Assembly (NCBI RefSeq): GCF_005048205.1
Contig: NZ_SUMF01000031.1
Span: 1 to 39,756, forward strand
Direction of reading: 5' to 3'
Length of the DNA: 39,756 nucleotides
Origin: Chitiniphilus eburneus
Lineage (GTDB): Bacteria > Pseudomonadota > Gammaproteobacteria > Burkholderiales > Chitinibacteraceae
The notes beneath the pieces are model-generated. The model was not told where the DNA came from, did not search any database, and saw only the letters and a program-made list of their open reading frames with translations. Positions 1 through 7,348 of this stretch are shown here, piece by piece; position 1 is the first letter of the stretch, and each line of letters starts with the position of its first letter. A program made the position numbers and the translations under genes.

Positions 1-225
1 GGTCTGGATACCGTGAACACGGTGCCGGATGCCACGCTGGATGCGTTCCGCGATCATGGCGTGGCGCAGAGCAAGCTGGATACCGGCATTGAAGAAGCCG
101 TGCTGGTGATGGTCACCCTGCGCAAGCTGGGCTTCGACTTCAACCGCGTGGGCGAGCAACTGCAACAGGAAGGCCTGAAGCTGTTTGATGAAGCCTTCGA
201 AAAGCTGCTGCAACTGACCGCCTAA
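1..225 (+). CDS. tal: Transaldolase, C-terminal fragment
   Basis: The reading frame is open from base 1 and stops with TAA at 223-225, so only the last 74 residues are present. It begins inside the segment DTVNTVPDATLDAFRDHG, a conserved stretch of bacterial transaldolases shortly before the C-terminal helices, and ends in amphipathic helical sequence (EGLKLFDEAFEKLL). Transaldolase moves a dihydroxyacetone unit between sugar phosphates in the non-oxidative pentose phosphate pathway, in the cytosol. The Schiff-base lysine and the barrel core lie upstream of the window. The GTG at 13 is an internal codon, not a start. A hairpin with a T-run follows about 20 bases after the stop. The family call rests on this one motif and the length of the tail, and I consider it safe. 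Confidence 0.88.
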   Translation, partial: GLDTVNTVPDATLDAFRDHGVAQSKLDTGIEEAVLVMVTLRKLGFDFNRVGEQLQQEGLKLFDEAFEKLLQLTA

Positions 226-241
226 GCAGTTCCGCTTCGAC

Positions 242-269
242 AAAAAGCCGGCCGCATGGCCGGTTTTTT
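242..269 (+). terminator. Rho-independent terminator after transaldolase
   Basis: Six-pair stem CCGGCC/GGCCGG (248-253 with 258-263), GCAT loop, then six T (264-269). An A-run at 242-246 allows function on the other strand too. Confidence 0.85.
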
Positions 270-281
270 GTTGCCTCGCGC

Positions 282-309
282 AAAAAAAAAGACGGGCGCA
301 AGGCCCGTC
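282..309 (-). terminator. Terminator for the minus-strand chitinase gene
   Basis: Stem GACGGGC/GCCCGTC (291-297 with 303-309) around a 5-base loop. On the minus strand it is followed by nine T (complement of the A-run at 282-290). It lies about 140 bases beyond the chitinase stop. Confidence 0.8.
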
Positions 310-449
310 GTTCAAGGATTGCGCCTTGCGACGCACTCATAGAAGGAGAATCCGGCCCTATGCGGGTCGGGTTCGGAAGCCCGCCAGGATCGCCCACCCT
401 GGCGGACTTCAATGCCAGCCCACAAAGTGAGCCGGCACTTACTGCCGCG

Positions 450-2477
450 TTACTGCTGAACTTCGCTCATGGCCTTGGTCAAGGTGGCATTCGCGTCGTC
501 CGCATCCAGCGACCAGCTGAACAGACCATTGAGGCCCTTGCTCTTCAGGTACTGGATCTTGGTGCGGATGGTGGTCGCGTCGTCGTAGCTCCACCAGTTG
601 CTGCCGTCATACTGATACAACTGCTTGGTCACCGGGTGATAGCGCTTGGTCCCCGGCGCCGTGACCAGCGCCTTGTAGTCGCCATAGCCGGCTTCGGTGC
701 TGGTACCCACCTTGGCCGGAGTGCCAGTCGCAGCCTGATACAGACCATCGCCATTCGGGCCGGCCTTCACACCACCCCAGCCACGCCCGTAGTACGGGAT
801 GCCCAGTACCAGCTTGTTGGCCGGCATGCCACCAGCCAGCAGCTTGTCCACCGCGCCCTGGATGTTGTACGTGCCTGCCGTGGTACCGGCGTACGGATCG
901 GCCGGATCCGGGTACAGGTGCGAATGGAAGTTCGTCGGACCAGTGCCTTCCCAACCGCCATGGAAGTCGTAGGTCATCACGTTCACCCAGTTCAGGTAAC
1001 GGCTGTACTCGGCCGGCTCGGTATTGACGATCTTGTCGCTACCCGCGCCGATGGCCACCGTCAGCAGATACTGCGAACCCAGGGCGTTCAGTTGGGTACG
1101 GAACTCCTTGAGCAGCAGCGAATAGTTCTGCTTGTCGGCCGCCGAAGCGAGGTTGTACGGCTGACCACCACCGCCCGGGTATTCCCAGTCGATGTCGATG
1201 CCGTCGAAGATGCCCGCGGCAGCGCCGGTACCACCGGCCGGATCGCCATCGGCCTTCTTCAGGTTGCCCTTGATGTAGACATCCAGGCACGAGGCCACCA
1301 GCTTCTGACGCAGTTCAGGCGTTGCGGCGGCAGCAGAGAACCACTTGGACCAGGTCCAGCCACCCAGTGAGATCAGCACCTTCAGGTTCGGGTACTTCTT
1401 CTTCAGTTTCTTCAACTGGTTGAAGTTGCCCTTCAGGTTGTTTTCCCATACGTCGCCCACGCCATCGACCGAATCCTTGGCCGCGTAGTCCATCTGGTAG
1501 TCGGCCCAGGCGTCGCCACCGGTGCCGGCCTGCGGGTCGTTCTCGTTGGTCGAACCCGGCTCCAGCTTGTTGATGCCGCTATCGCACTGATAGCTGCCAT
1601 CGGCCTTCTTGTAGAGGTTGCCGAAAGCGTAGTTGATGAAGGTGAGCTTGGCGGCCGCGCCACTGGTGTCGACGTGCTTGACGAAGAATGCGCTGTCGTA
1701 CACGCCCCACTGGGTGAAGTAGGAGCCGACCTGTGCCTTGGTCGGCGCCGGCGTATCACCGCCCGGAGTGGGCGTCGGGGTCGGGACGACCGGCGTCGGC
1801 GTCGGTGTCACCACGGGGGTCGGGGTCGGCGTCACCACCGGGGTCGGGGTGGGAGTGACCACCGGCGTCGGGGTCGGCGTTACGACCGGAGTCGGCGTCG
1901 GGGTGACCACGGGAGTCGGGGTCGGCGTCACGACCGGCGTCGGCGTGGTGCTGCCGCAGTTGCCCAGGTTCTTCCACACGCCCCAATCGCCCGATTGAGC
2001 GGGGTTGTCGCCCTGCGTCCACCACTTGGCTTCGTAATTCACGCCGTTGTAGGTCACACGGGCACCGCCGTTGTAGACCGAACCGGCTGCCCAGGCCTGA
2101 TAGCAAGCGGTGTTCGCGGGGGTCGGGGTCACCACCTGAGTCGGGGTGGGCGTCACGACCGGCGTCGGGGTCGGCACCACCGGAGTGGGCGTCGGGGTGA
2201 CGGCGGGGGTCGGTGTCGGTGTCGGCGTGGGGGTACCGGTCGTCGCACCCAGGTCCTGCCACAGCGTCGGCGTGGAAACCGGATTCCAGTTGGCGCCGGT
2301 ATAGGCGGTATGCGTGACCAGTGCCTTGTAGTCATGCCCGTTGTAGCTGACCACGGTGCCAGCGGTATAGGTATTGCCTTCCTGCCAGGCCGGCGCGGCA
2401 AACACGCTGGCAGACAGGCAAAGGCCGACGATCAGGGCGGCGAGGCCCTGACGTCGCGCGAACGGCGTGCGTTTCAT
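450..2477 (-). CDS. Secreted modular chitinase: two CBM5/12-like modules plus GH18
   Basis: A 675-residue exported chitinase that hydrolyses beta-1,4-N-acetylglucosamine polymers. Residues 1-28 form a Sec signal peptide (basic start, hydrophobic core, VFA-AP cleavage). Two small aromatic-rich carbohydrate-binding modules of CBM5/12 type follow: about 30-77 (AWQEGNTYTAGTVVSYNGHDY) and 125-174 (CYQAWAAGSVYNGGARVTYNG). Thr-Pro-Val linkers occupy 81-120 and 177-240. The GH18 catalytic domain spans about 248-675, with the SLGG strand motif at 370-373 and DGIDIDWE at 425-432; Glu432 is the predicted acid. An ATG nine bases further upstream has GGAGG directly abutting it, so the second ATG (base 2477), with GGAG spaced normally, is the better start. 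The gene is monocistronic, with a terminator at 282-309. Confidence 0.95.
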   Translation of the reverse strand: MKRTPFARRQGLAALIVGLCLSASVFAAPAWQEGNTYTAGTVVSYNGHDYKALVTHTAYTGANWNPVSTPTLWQDLGATTGTPTPTPTPTPAVTPTPTPVVPTPTPVVTPTPTQVVTPTPANTACYQAWAAGSVYNGGARVTYNGVNYEAKWWTQGDNPAQSGDWGVWKNLGNCGSTTPTPVVTPTPTPVVTPTPTPVVTPTPTPVVTPTPTPVVTPTPTPVVTPTPTPVVPTPTPTPGGDTPAPTKAQVGSYFTQWGVYDSAFFVKHVDTSGAAAKLTFINYAFGNLYKKADGSYQCDSGINKLEPGSTNENDPQAGTGGDAWADYQMDYAAKDSVDGVGDVWENNLKGNFNQLKKLKKKYPNLKVLISLGGWTWSKWFSAAAATPELRQKLVASCLDVYIKGNLKKADGDPAGGTGAAAGIFDGIDIDWEYPGGGGQPYNLASAADKQNYSLLLKEFRTQLNALGSQYLLTVAIGAGSDKIVNTEPAEYSRYLNWVNVMTYDFHGGWEGTGPTNFHSHLYPDPADPYAGTTAGTYNIQGAVDKLLAGGMPANKLVLGIPYYGRGWGGVKAGPNGDGLYQAATGTPAKVGTSTEAGYGDYKALVTAPGTKRYHPVTKQLYQYDGSNWWSYDDATTIRTKIQYLKSKGLNGLFSWSLDADDANATLTKAMSEVQQ
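1782..1949 (-). repeat. Tandem 24-bp repeats encoding the Thr-Pro-Val linker
   Basis: About seven units encode (TPTP)TPVV between the second carbohydrate-binding module and the GH18 domain. Units differ at silent positions but keep the eight-residue period. This is a coding linker, not an intergenic array. Confidence 0.85.
2121..2237 (-). repeat. Shorter Thr-Pro linker repeat between the two binding modules
   Basis: A less regular TP/TPVV-rich stretch (residues 81-119 of the chitinase) of the same composition as the second linker. It probably arose by the same slippage. Confidence 0.7.
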
Positions 2478-2657
2478 CTTCTCCATCCTCCAAAGTTCAA
2501 CAAAGGCCCATTGATCAACTGGTATTTTTTCATATGGAATGCCCAGACCAATTGGCGAGCCGATGCTAACTCGCGTAAAGCCGCTACAACATTAGCGTTG
2601 ACCAAAGGTGACAATAGAAAGATGGATGGTAAATATCAGTGTTTTTATATGAAGTGG

Positions 2658-2669
2658 TATGTGCACATA
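2658..2669. promoter_or_regulatory. 12-bp perfect palindrome in the chitinase / small-peptide intergenic region
   Basis: TATGTGCACATA is its own reverse complement. It lies in an AT-rich, 290-bp divergent intergenic region, 181 bp upstream of the chitinase start. It may be an operator, but no known family consensus was assigned. Confidence 0.3.
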
Positions 2670-2708
2670 TACACCATGCAACCTATCGCACCCATAGCGA
2701 GAATTCAC

Positions 2709-2737
2709 TTCCAAAGATAAGAATTATTCTCAATAAT
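2709..2737 (+). promoter_or_regulatory. Putative Fur-controlled promoter of the 36-codon gene
   Basis: TAAGAATTATTCTCA (2718-2732) is a 7-1-7 inverted repeat with one mismatch and closely matches the Fur core TGAGAATNATTCTCA. It falls in the spacer between a poor -35 (TTCCAA, 2709-2714) and a good -10 (AATAAT, 2732-2737) spaced 17 bp apart, which is where a repressor would block polymerase. The promoter elements are a weaker call than the box. Confidence 0.55.
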
Positions 2738-2767
2738 GAGACCAGGATTCGTAATGGGAGCATCGAC

Positions 2768-2878
2768 ATGACCCCTGGACACAAGACCAGCCACGGCAAG
2801 CTGTACTGGGCACAGAAGGCGCTGGGATACGCCATTTTCGCGGGCGGGTTGGGCGGCTGGCTGGCAACCTGGCTTTAG
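2768..2878 (+). CDS. Small membrane peptide, 36 residues, unknown
   Basis: The ATG at 2768 follows GGGAG with a 7-base spacer, the best start in this frame. The product has a short basic, polar N-terminus (MTPGHKTSHGK) and then a single hydrophobic Gly/Ala-rich segment (about residues 17-35, ending WLATWL), so it is probably a one-pass inner-membrane peptide. I do not recognise a family. The upstream Fur-box-like sequence suggests expression under iron limitation. That would fit the small membrane peptides sometimes found with iron uptake, but no uptake gene lies nearby. It could still be a chance frame; support comes from the ribosome binding site, the promoter and the clean membrane-helix composition. 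Confidence 0.5.
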   Translation: MTPGHKTSHGKLYWAQKALGYAIFAGGLGGWLATWL

Positions 2879-2994
2879 TCTCGAACGCGGAACGCAGGGC
2901 GGCGGCGCATGGGCATCGGGCGATGCGGTGCCAGGGGCGCGATCTCCTGGCGGGATCAAGCCCACTCGCCGTGCGATCTCGCTCGGCTCATCGC

Positions 2995-3024
2995 AAAAAA
3001 AGTGCCGGCATCGCCGGCACTTTT
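2995..3024 (-). terminator. Bidirectional terminator after the AI-2E family gene
   Basis: Nine-pair stem AGTGCCGGC/GCCGGCACT (3001-3009 with 3013-3021) with an A-run before it (2995-3001) and a short T-run after it. The T-run is stronger on the minus strand and lies 14 bases past the stop at 3038. Confidence 0.82.
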
Positions 3025-3037
3025 CATTGCATCGGGA

Positions 3038-4258
3038 TCAACGCTGATCCGTTGAAAGGTCTTCCCCGGGCGGCGGCGCCTCCTCGGTCGGGATGACCAC
3101 AGCGGAGGCCGGCCGGCCTTCCGGCGCCGCATGACGCCGCCCGGTAGCCACCGCGACCGCTTCGGACAGCGTATCGGCCGGCGGTGTCATCGCCGCCTCC
3201 GCCTCGGCCAGCGTGGGCGTGGCGCCCCAGTTGCGCAGCAGCGTGAAGCTCACCGCCAGCAGGGTAGGCCCGAGAAACACGCCCAGCATGCCCCACGCCA
3301 GCGCACCACCCAGTACACCGATCAGGATCAACACGAACGGCAGGTTGCTTTCCTTGCCGATCACCAGTGGCTTGACGATGTTGTCGGCCGAGGCCACCAC
3401 CGCCACCATCCAGATGGCCAGAAAGATCGCCCAGCCGGTGCCGCCCTGCATGTACAGCCATGCGGCGACCGGCAGGCCCAGCAGGCTGGGGCCGCCAGGG
3501 ATCAGCGACAGGAAGCACGATACCAGTCCGAACGCCGCCGCATTGGGCACGCCCGCCAGCCAATAGCCGAACCATGCCAGCGCGCCTTGCACCAGTGCCG
3601 TACCGATAAAGCCATAGACGACGCCGCGTACCGTGCCGCCAGCCAGCTTCATCAGTGCCTGCGCCCGTTCGCCGCCGATGCGTCGCAATGCCGCCATCAG
3701 CCATTTCACGAACGAATGGCCGCTCACATACAGGAAGAACGAGAAGAACAGGCTCAGCACCAGCAGCAGCAGACCGCTGCCCACTGCTTTGCCGAACACC
3801 AGCAGGAACCCGCCCAGCGGCTTGATCCACTCGTGAAGACGCGCCATCGTTTCCGGATCGCCCGCATTCAGCTCGCCCCAGAACTCCGCCAGTTTCGGTC
3901 CGAACCACGGCAGGCTCAGCAGCCAGGCCGGCAGGTCGGGCAGCCCACCATTGAGCTTACTGCGCGCCCAGGCGACGATCTCGTCCAGATTGAGCGACAG
4001 TTCCACCCCCGCCACCACCAGCGGCACCAGGATCAGCAAGGCGAACAACAGGACCAGCAGCGCCGCCGCCAGGCCGCGCCGGTCGCCCAGTTTGCGCGAC
4101 AACCACAGAAAAGGCGTCCAGGTGGCGTAGACCAGGATGCCGGCCCAGACCAGCGCGGCAATGAACGGCGCCAGGATCTGGTACGACAGGGCCAGCAGCA
4201 ATACCACGCTGCCAGCGGCGATAGCGGGTTCGATCCAGCGAGGCGATTGGGGATTCAT
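3038..4258 (-). CDS. AI-2E family (PerM/YdiK-type) membrane transporter
   Basis: A 406-residue integral membrane protein of the AI-2E exporter / PerM superfamily. Paired N-terminal hydrophobic helices (about residues 12-50) and a third and fourth (about 62-85) are followed by a soluble loop rich in Trp and Pro (about 95-145). A cluster of helices comes next (about 150-175, 205-340), including the family-typical segment GLVSCFLSLIPGGPSLLGLP. The C-terminal 55 residues are polar, Pro/Glu-rich and probably cytoplasmic. Members are proposed permeases; the substrate is rarely known, and the E. coli name does not prove autoinducer-2 export here. The gene lies 107 bp downstream of the araC-type gene on the same strand and has its own terminator, so it may be co-transcribed or independent. 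Confidence 0.88.
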   Translation of the reverse strand: MNPQSPRWIEPAIAAGSVVLLLALSYQILAPFIAALVWAGILVYATWTPFLWLSRKLGDRRGLAAALLVLLFALLILVPLVVAGVELSLNLDEIVAWARSKLNGGLPDLPAWLLSLPWFGPKLAEFWGELNAGDPETMARLHEWIKPLGGFLLVFGKAVGSGLLLLVLSLFFSFFLYVSGHSFVKWLMAALRRIGGERAQALMKLAGGTVRGVVYGFIGTALVQGALAWFGYWLAGVPNAAAFGLVSCFLSLIPGGPSLLGLPVAAWLYMQGGTGWAIFLAIWMVAVVASADNIVKPLVIGKESNLPFVLILIGVLGGALAWGMLGVFLGPTLLAVSFTLLRNWGATPTLAEAEAAMTPPADTLSEAVAVATGRRHAAPEGRPASAVVIPTEEAPPPGEDLSTDQR

Positions 4259-4365
4259 GCTGAGTCCAGGGGAGAAAGTGCACGAATTCTAGCAGCGCGT
4301 TTTCATTGCCGCAGACGTCTGCACGCTTGGATACAAATGGAATCCGCCTACCCCGGATCGCGGGC

Positions 4366-5226
4366 TCAGCCTGCGCGATAGCGCGCGCGGAACTCGCGCG
4401 GCGTCACACCCTTGTGGGCGCGGAACTGCCGGTTGAAATGCGCCAGGTTGCGCCAGCCCGCCTGCTCCGCCACCACGCCCACCGGCTTGTCGGTCTGGAT
4501 CAGTTGCTGGCAGGCACGCCCGATGCGCAACTGGGTGATATAGCCCAGCACCGTCTGCAAGGTATGGCGTTTGAAGAAGCGATGAAACGCGCCAGGCGAC
4601 AACGCGGCACGCCGCGCCAGATCTTCCACGGCGATGTCTTCCTGGAAATGCGCGTGCAGGTAGTCGAGCACCCGCCCGATGCGCTCGCGCTGCGCGTCGG
4701 CCTCGATCATGCCCTGGCCGGATGAAGCAAGCGGCCGTGCGTCCTGGTCGGCGGCCAGCCGCAACAGCACCTCCAGCAACAAGGGCTGGCGCCGGGCGGC
4801 ATCGCGATCGTGCAGACCCGGCAACAGCTCGCGTACCGCGCGCGCCGTATCGGCCGAAAAGCTCAACCCGCGCGAGGCACCATTCGCCAATGTCCACAGC
4901 GGCGCCAGCTCGGGCAAGGCCTGGATCAGGCCGGCCAGCCAGTCACGGCTGAACCACACCACGATGGCCAGCATCGGCTGCTGCGCATCCAGCCGCTGCT
5001 GCGCCGACCAGGTATGCGGCAGATTGGGGCCGACCAGCACCAGATCGCCATCGTCGAAATCGGCCAGGTGATCGCCGATGTAGCGCTGGCCGCGCGCATT
5101 GAGCGTCAGCGTCAGCTCGAACTCGGGATGGTAATGCCACAGGAATGGCAGGTCCGGTAGCTCACGCCAGAGCAAGGCCCAGGAATGCCCGGCAGGAACC
5201 GCGACGTGCTCGAATTGAGGGCGCAT
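4366..5226 (-). CDS. AraC-family regulator with cupin-type sensor domain
   Basis: A cytosolic transcription factor of about 286 residues. The N-terminal half is a cupin-like sensor: WHYHPEFELTLTLNARGQRYIGDH gives the HxHxE-like motif and beta strands, with GDLVLVGPNLPHTW closing the barrel. The C-terminal 100 residues are a double helix-turn-helix AraC domain: DIAVEDLARRAALSPGAFHR, then a second helix pair ending in the family signature HFNRQFRAHKGVTPREFRARY. A GTG six codons upstream is in frame, but the ATG at 5226 is preceded by GGGAGGTGG at good spacing, so I start there. The gene is divergent from the oxygenase gene at 5357 across a 130-bp gap. Control of that gene is the natural guess; the ligand is not evident. 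Confidence 0.92.
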   Translation of the reverse strand: MRPQFEHVAVPAGHSWALLWRELPDLPFLWHYHPEFELTLTLNARGQRYIGDHLADFDDGDLVLVGPNLPHTWSAQQRLDAQQPMLAIVVWFSRDWLAGLIQALPELAPLWTLANGASRGLSFSADTARAVRELLPGLHDRDAARRQPLLLEVLLRLAADQDARPLASSGQGMIEADAQRERIGRVLDYLHAHFQEDIAVEDLARRAALSPGAFHRFFKRHTLQTVLGYITQLRIGRACQQLIQTDKPVGVVAEQAGWRNLAHFNRQFRAHKGVTPREFRARYRAG

Positions 5227-5356
5227 CCTGACCACCTCCCACACTCAAGACATCATGATCGTATCAATTCTCGTCGCTCAGCGTGAAATCACCCGCATGA
5301 CCGATCGCCACAATCGTCGTACTGCCGCATGACGACGGCAATGTGGAGATAACGCG
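5227..5356. promoter_or_regulatory. Divergent promoter region, araC-type gene / oxygenase gene
   Basis: 130 bp between two divergent starts. The plus-strand gene has GTGGAG eight bases before its ATG. No clear -35/-10 pair was assigned. Short GATCG-type inverted repeats occur but are too common in this GC-rich DNA to call an operator. Confidence 0.4.
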
Positions 5357-6370
5357 ATGAACGATCGATACGACTACGGCAACAACCGCCCCGGCAACCC
5401 ATCAGTAGCCTATATGGAGTTGCCGGCCCTCAATACCCTGAAGAAACAGCTACCGCTACGCGTGCTGAGCGAAGCCGATTTCGCCCACTGGCAACGCTAC
5501 GGCTACGTGATCGTGAAAAACGCGGTGTCGGCGGAGCAGGTCGCGCGCACCGCCAGCTTCCTGTGGGAGTTCCAGGAACTGAATCCGCACGACCCGGCCA
5601 GTTGGAACCGCCCGCAACTGCGCGACAACGAGATGCGCGAATTGAATGGCTCCGGCATGGTCGAGGCGTATCAGAACCAGGCATTCTGGGACAACCGCCA
5701 GACGCCCCGCGTCTACGACGCCTTCGTCGATATCTGGGATCGAGAAGACCTGTGGGTCACCATCGACCGCGCCAACCTGAATACCCCCAACGCCGGGGCC
5801 CGCAAGTTCGGCGGCTTCCTCCACTGGGACGCCGACACCTCACTCACCCCCTTGCCGGTCAATGTGCAGGGCGTGCTGGCACTGGCGGACACCACCGAAG
5901 CAGGCGGCGGCTTCCAGTGCATTCCCGAACTGTTCGAAAACCTGGAAAGCTGGATCGCCACAGCGCCAGCCCATCGCAACCCATGGCAGCCCGACCTCGA
6001 TACCGTTCCCTGGCCGGTGCGCTTCATTCCAATGCAGGCCGGCGATCTGCTGATCTTCAACAGCCTGCTGGCACATGGCATCCGCCCCAATACCTCCAGC
6101 GACCGGGTGCGCCTGGCGCAGTACATCTCCTTCACCCCGGCCGGCGAGCACGACGATGCCTTGCGCGACTGGCGCATCGGCAGTTGGTATCGGCGTGAGC
6201 CGGCCCGTGGCTATGCCTTCCCGGGCGACCCGCGCCATTGGGAACAGACGCGCTACCCGCGAGCCTCGCTCAGCCACCTGGGAGAACGCATCCTGGGATT
6301 GCGCCGCTGGGCGGACAACCGGCGAGTCTGTGACCCGAGGCGCCTGGCGCTTACCGTGCCCGTCTCGTAA
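5357..6370 (+). CDS. Phytanoyl-CoA dioxygenase (PhyH)-like Fe(II)/2-oxoglutarate oxygenase
   Basis: A 337-residue cytosolic protein with the double-stranded beta-helix oxygenase signature. HWDAD supplies His156 and Asp158 of the metal triad. LLAHGIRPNTSSDRVR supplies the distal His240 and the 2-oxoglutarate-binding arginine (Arg250). Upstream, the segment starting FAHWQRYGYVIVKNAVSAEQ is the usual PhyH N-terminal opening. The family hydroxylates varied small molecules with Fe(II), O2 and 2-oxoglutarate; the substrate here is unknown. No signal peptide is seen. The gene stands alone, divergent from an AraC regulator and followed by a terminator, which suggests an inducible single-gene catabolic or tailoring step. 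Confidence 0.85.
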   Translation: MNDRYDYGNNRPGNPSVAYMELPALNTLKKQLPLRVLSEADFAHWQRYGYVIVKNAVSAEQVARTASFLWEFQELNPHDPASWNRPQLRDNEMRELNGSGMVEAYQNQAFWDNRQTPRVYDAFVDIWDREDLWVTIDRANLNTPNAGARKFGGFLHWDADTSLTPLPVNVQGVLALADTTEAGGGFQCIPELFENLESWIATAPAHRNPWQPDLDTVPWPVRFIPMQAGDLLIFNSLLAHGIRPNTSSDRVRLAQYISFTPAGEHDDALRDWRIGSWYRREPARGYAFPGDPRHWEQTRYPRASLSHLGERILGLRRWADNRRVCDPRRLALTVPVS

Positions 6371-6441
6371 ATGCCGGCGTCGATTTGCCGGCCCGGGCCG
6401 AAGGACGCCGATACCGACGACCTCCATTTTGCCTTCCCTTT

Positions 6442-6468
6442 CCCGCCTGGCCCCGGCGGGCTTTTTTT
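6442..6468 (+). terminator. Terminator after the PhyH-like gene
   Basis: Stem CCCGCC/GGCGGG (6442-6447 with 6455-6460), 7-base loop, then C and seven T (6462-6468). Confidence 0.82.
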
Positions 6469-6599
6469 GCCCGTGAAAAATGCCCCGGTCGTTGTGCCGG
6501 CTGTCACTGGCGTGTCATCCGATCGATACGCAACATAGTTACGTCCACACGCGGCGCCGCCGCATATAAAACAGAGACAAGAGTAAAAGGAGAGCTACC

Positions 6600-7274
6600 A
6601 TGACCACCCCGACTTCCTCCAGGCCGCATCCCCTGGTATTGGTCGCCGCCGTCGCCGTGATCATCGCGGCCGCAGCGGCCACCGCGCACTGGCTGGGCTT
6701 TATCGGCAAGCCCGATGCGCCCCTGCCGGTCGCCAGCATTCCCGCCGCCGCTTCGGTACCGGCCACGCTGACCCCCACCCTGGAACCGACCCCCACTCCG
6801 ACACCGGAACCGACCGCGACGCCCACGCCGCAACCGACCCCAACACCCGCTCCGACCCCCACACCGAAGCCCAAGCACAAGCCCACGCCGCGCCCCGAAT
6901 CGCGCCCGGTGGAACCGGCCCCCGAACCGACCAGGCAGGTCTGCTATGAGTGCGGCCGGGTCGTCGCGGTCCGCGCGGTGGAACAAGCCGGACAGGCAAG
7001 TGGCGGCGGCGCCATCGCCGGTGGCGTGGTCGGCGGTGTGCTGGGCCACCAGGTCGGCAAGGGCCGCGGCAAGGATGTCGCCACGGTTGTCGGCGCCATC
7101 GGCGGCGCCGTCGCGGGCCACCAGATCGAGAAGCAGGTGCGCAAGACCACGGTCTATGAGGTGGATGTCGCCTTCGAGGATGGCTCCAGCCGCACCTTCA
7201 CCTACCAGCAGCAACCACCGTTCGCCCAGGGCGACCGGGTGCGGGCCAGCGGCAACGACATCGTGCAGTACTGA
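6600..7274 (+). CDS. Glycine-zipper envelope protein with N-terminal anchor and Thr-Pro linker
   Basis: 224 residues. An N-terminal hydrophobic helix (about 11-33) with no lipobox suggests an inner-membrane anchor or uncleaved signal. A Pro/Thr spacer follows (about 55-110), then a CYEC motif (Cys115, Cys118). A glycine-zipper pair comes next (about 135-175, GGAIAGGVVGGVLGHQVGKG and a second copy GAIGGAVAGHQIEKQV), typical of the SlyB/17-kDa-antigen 2TM superfamily. The C-terminal 45 residues form a beta-rich tail (TVYEVDVAFEDGSSRTF). Such proteins normally sit in the envelope and span the periplasm. A strong ribosome site, AAAGGAG, precedes the ATG. The linker could bridge the periplasm from an inner-membrane anchor. 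Function is unknown beyond a structural or envelope role. Confidence 0.8.
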   Translation: MTTPTSSRPHPLVLVAAVAVIIAAAAATAHWLGFIGKPDAPLPVASIPAAASVPATLTPTLEPTPTPTPEPTATPTPQPTPTPAPTPTPKPKHKPTPRPESRPVEPAPEPTRQVCYECGRVVAVRAVEQAGQASGGGAIAGGVVGGVLGHQVGKGRGKDVATVVGAIGGAVAGHQIEKQVRKTTVYEVDVAFEDGSSRTFTYQQQPPFAQGDRVRASGNDIVQY

Positions 7275-7291
7275 GCGCCGCTTCCCCATTC

Positions 7292-7313
7292 AACCCCGGC
7301 TTCGGCCGGGGTT
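7292..7313 (+). terminator. UUCG-loop hairpin, probable weak terminator
   Basis: Nine-pair stem AACCCCGGC/GCCGGGGTT closed by a TTCG tetraloop, 17 bases after the glycine-zipper stop. The downstream tract (GTCGTTG) is poor in T, so termination may be partial. Confidence 0.5.
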
Positions 7314-7348
7314 GTCGTTGGCGCGGCCGGCATGCCTACAATCTCGCC

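Noticed and set aside
1782-2237. CRISPR-like tandem repeats
   Set aside because: The repeats are in frame, encode Thr-Pro-Val linkers and have no unique spacers.
1674-2720. 348-codon plus-strand frame opposite the chitinase linkers
   Set aside because: Arg/Gly-rich translation of the reverse linker repeats.
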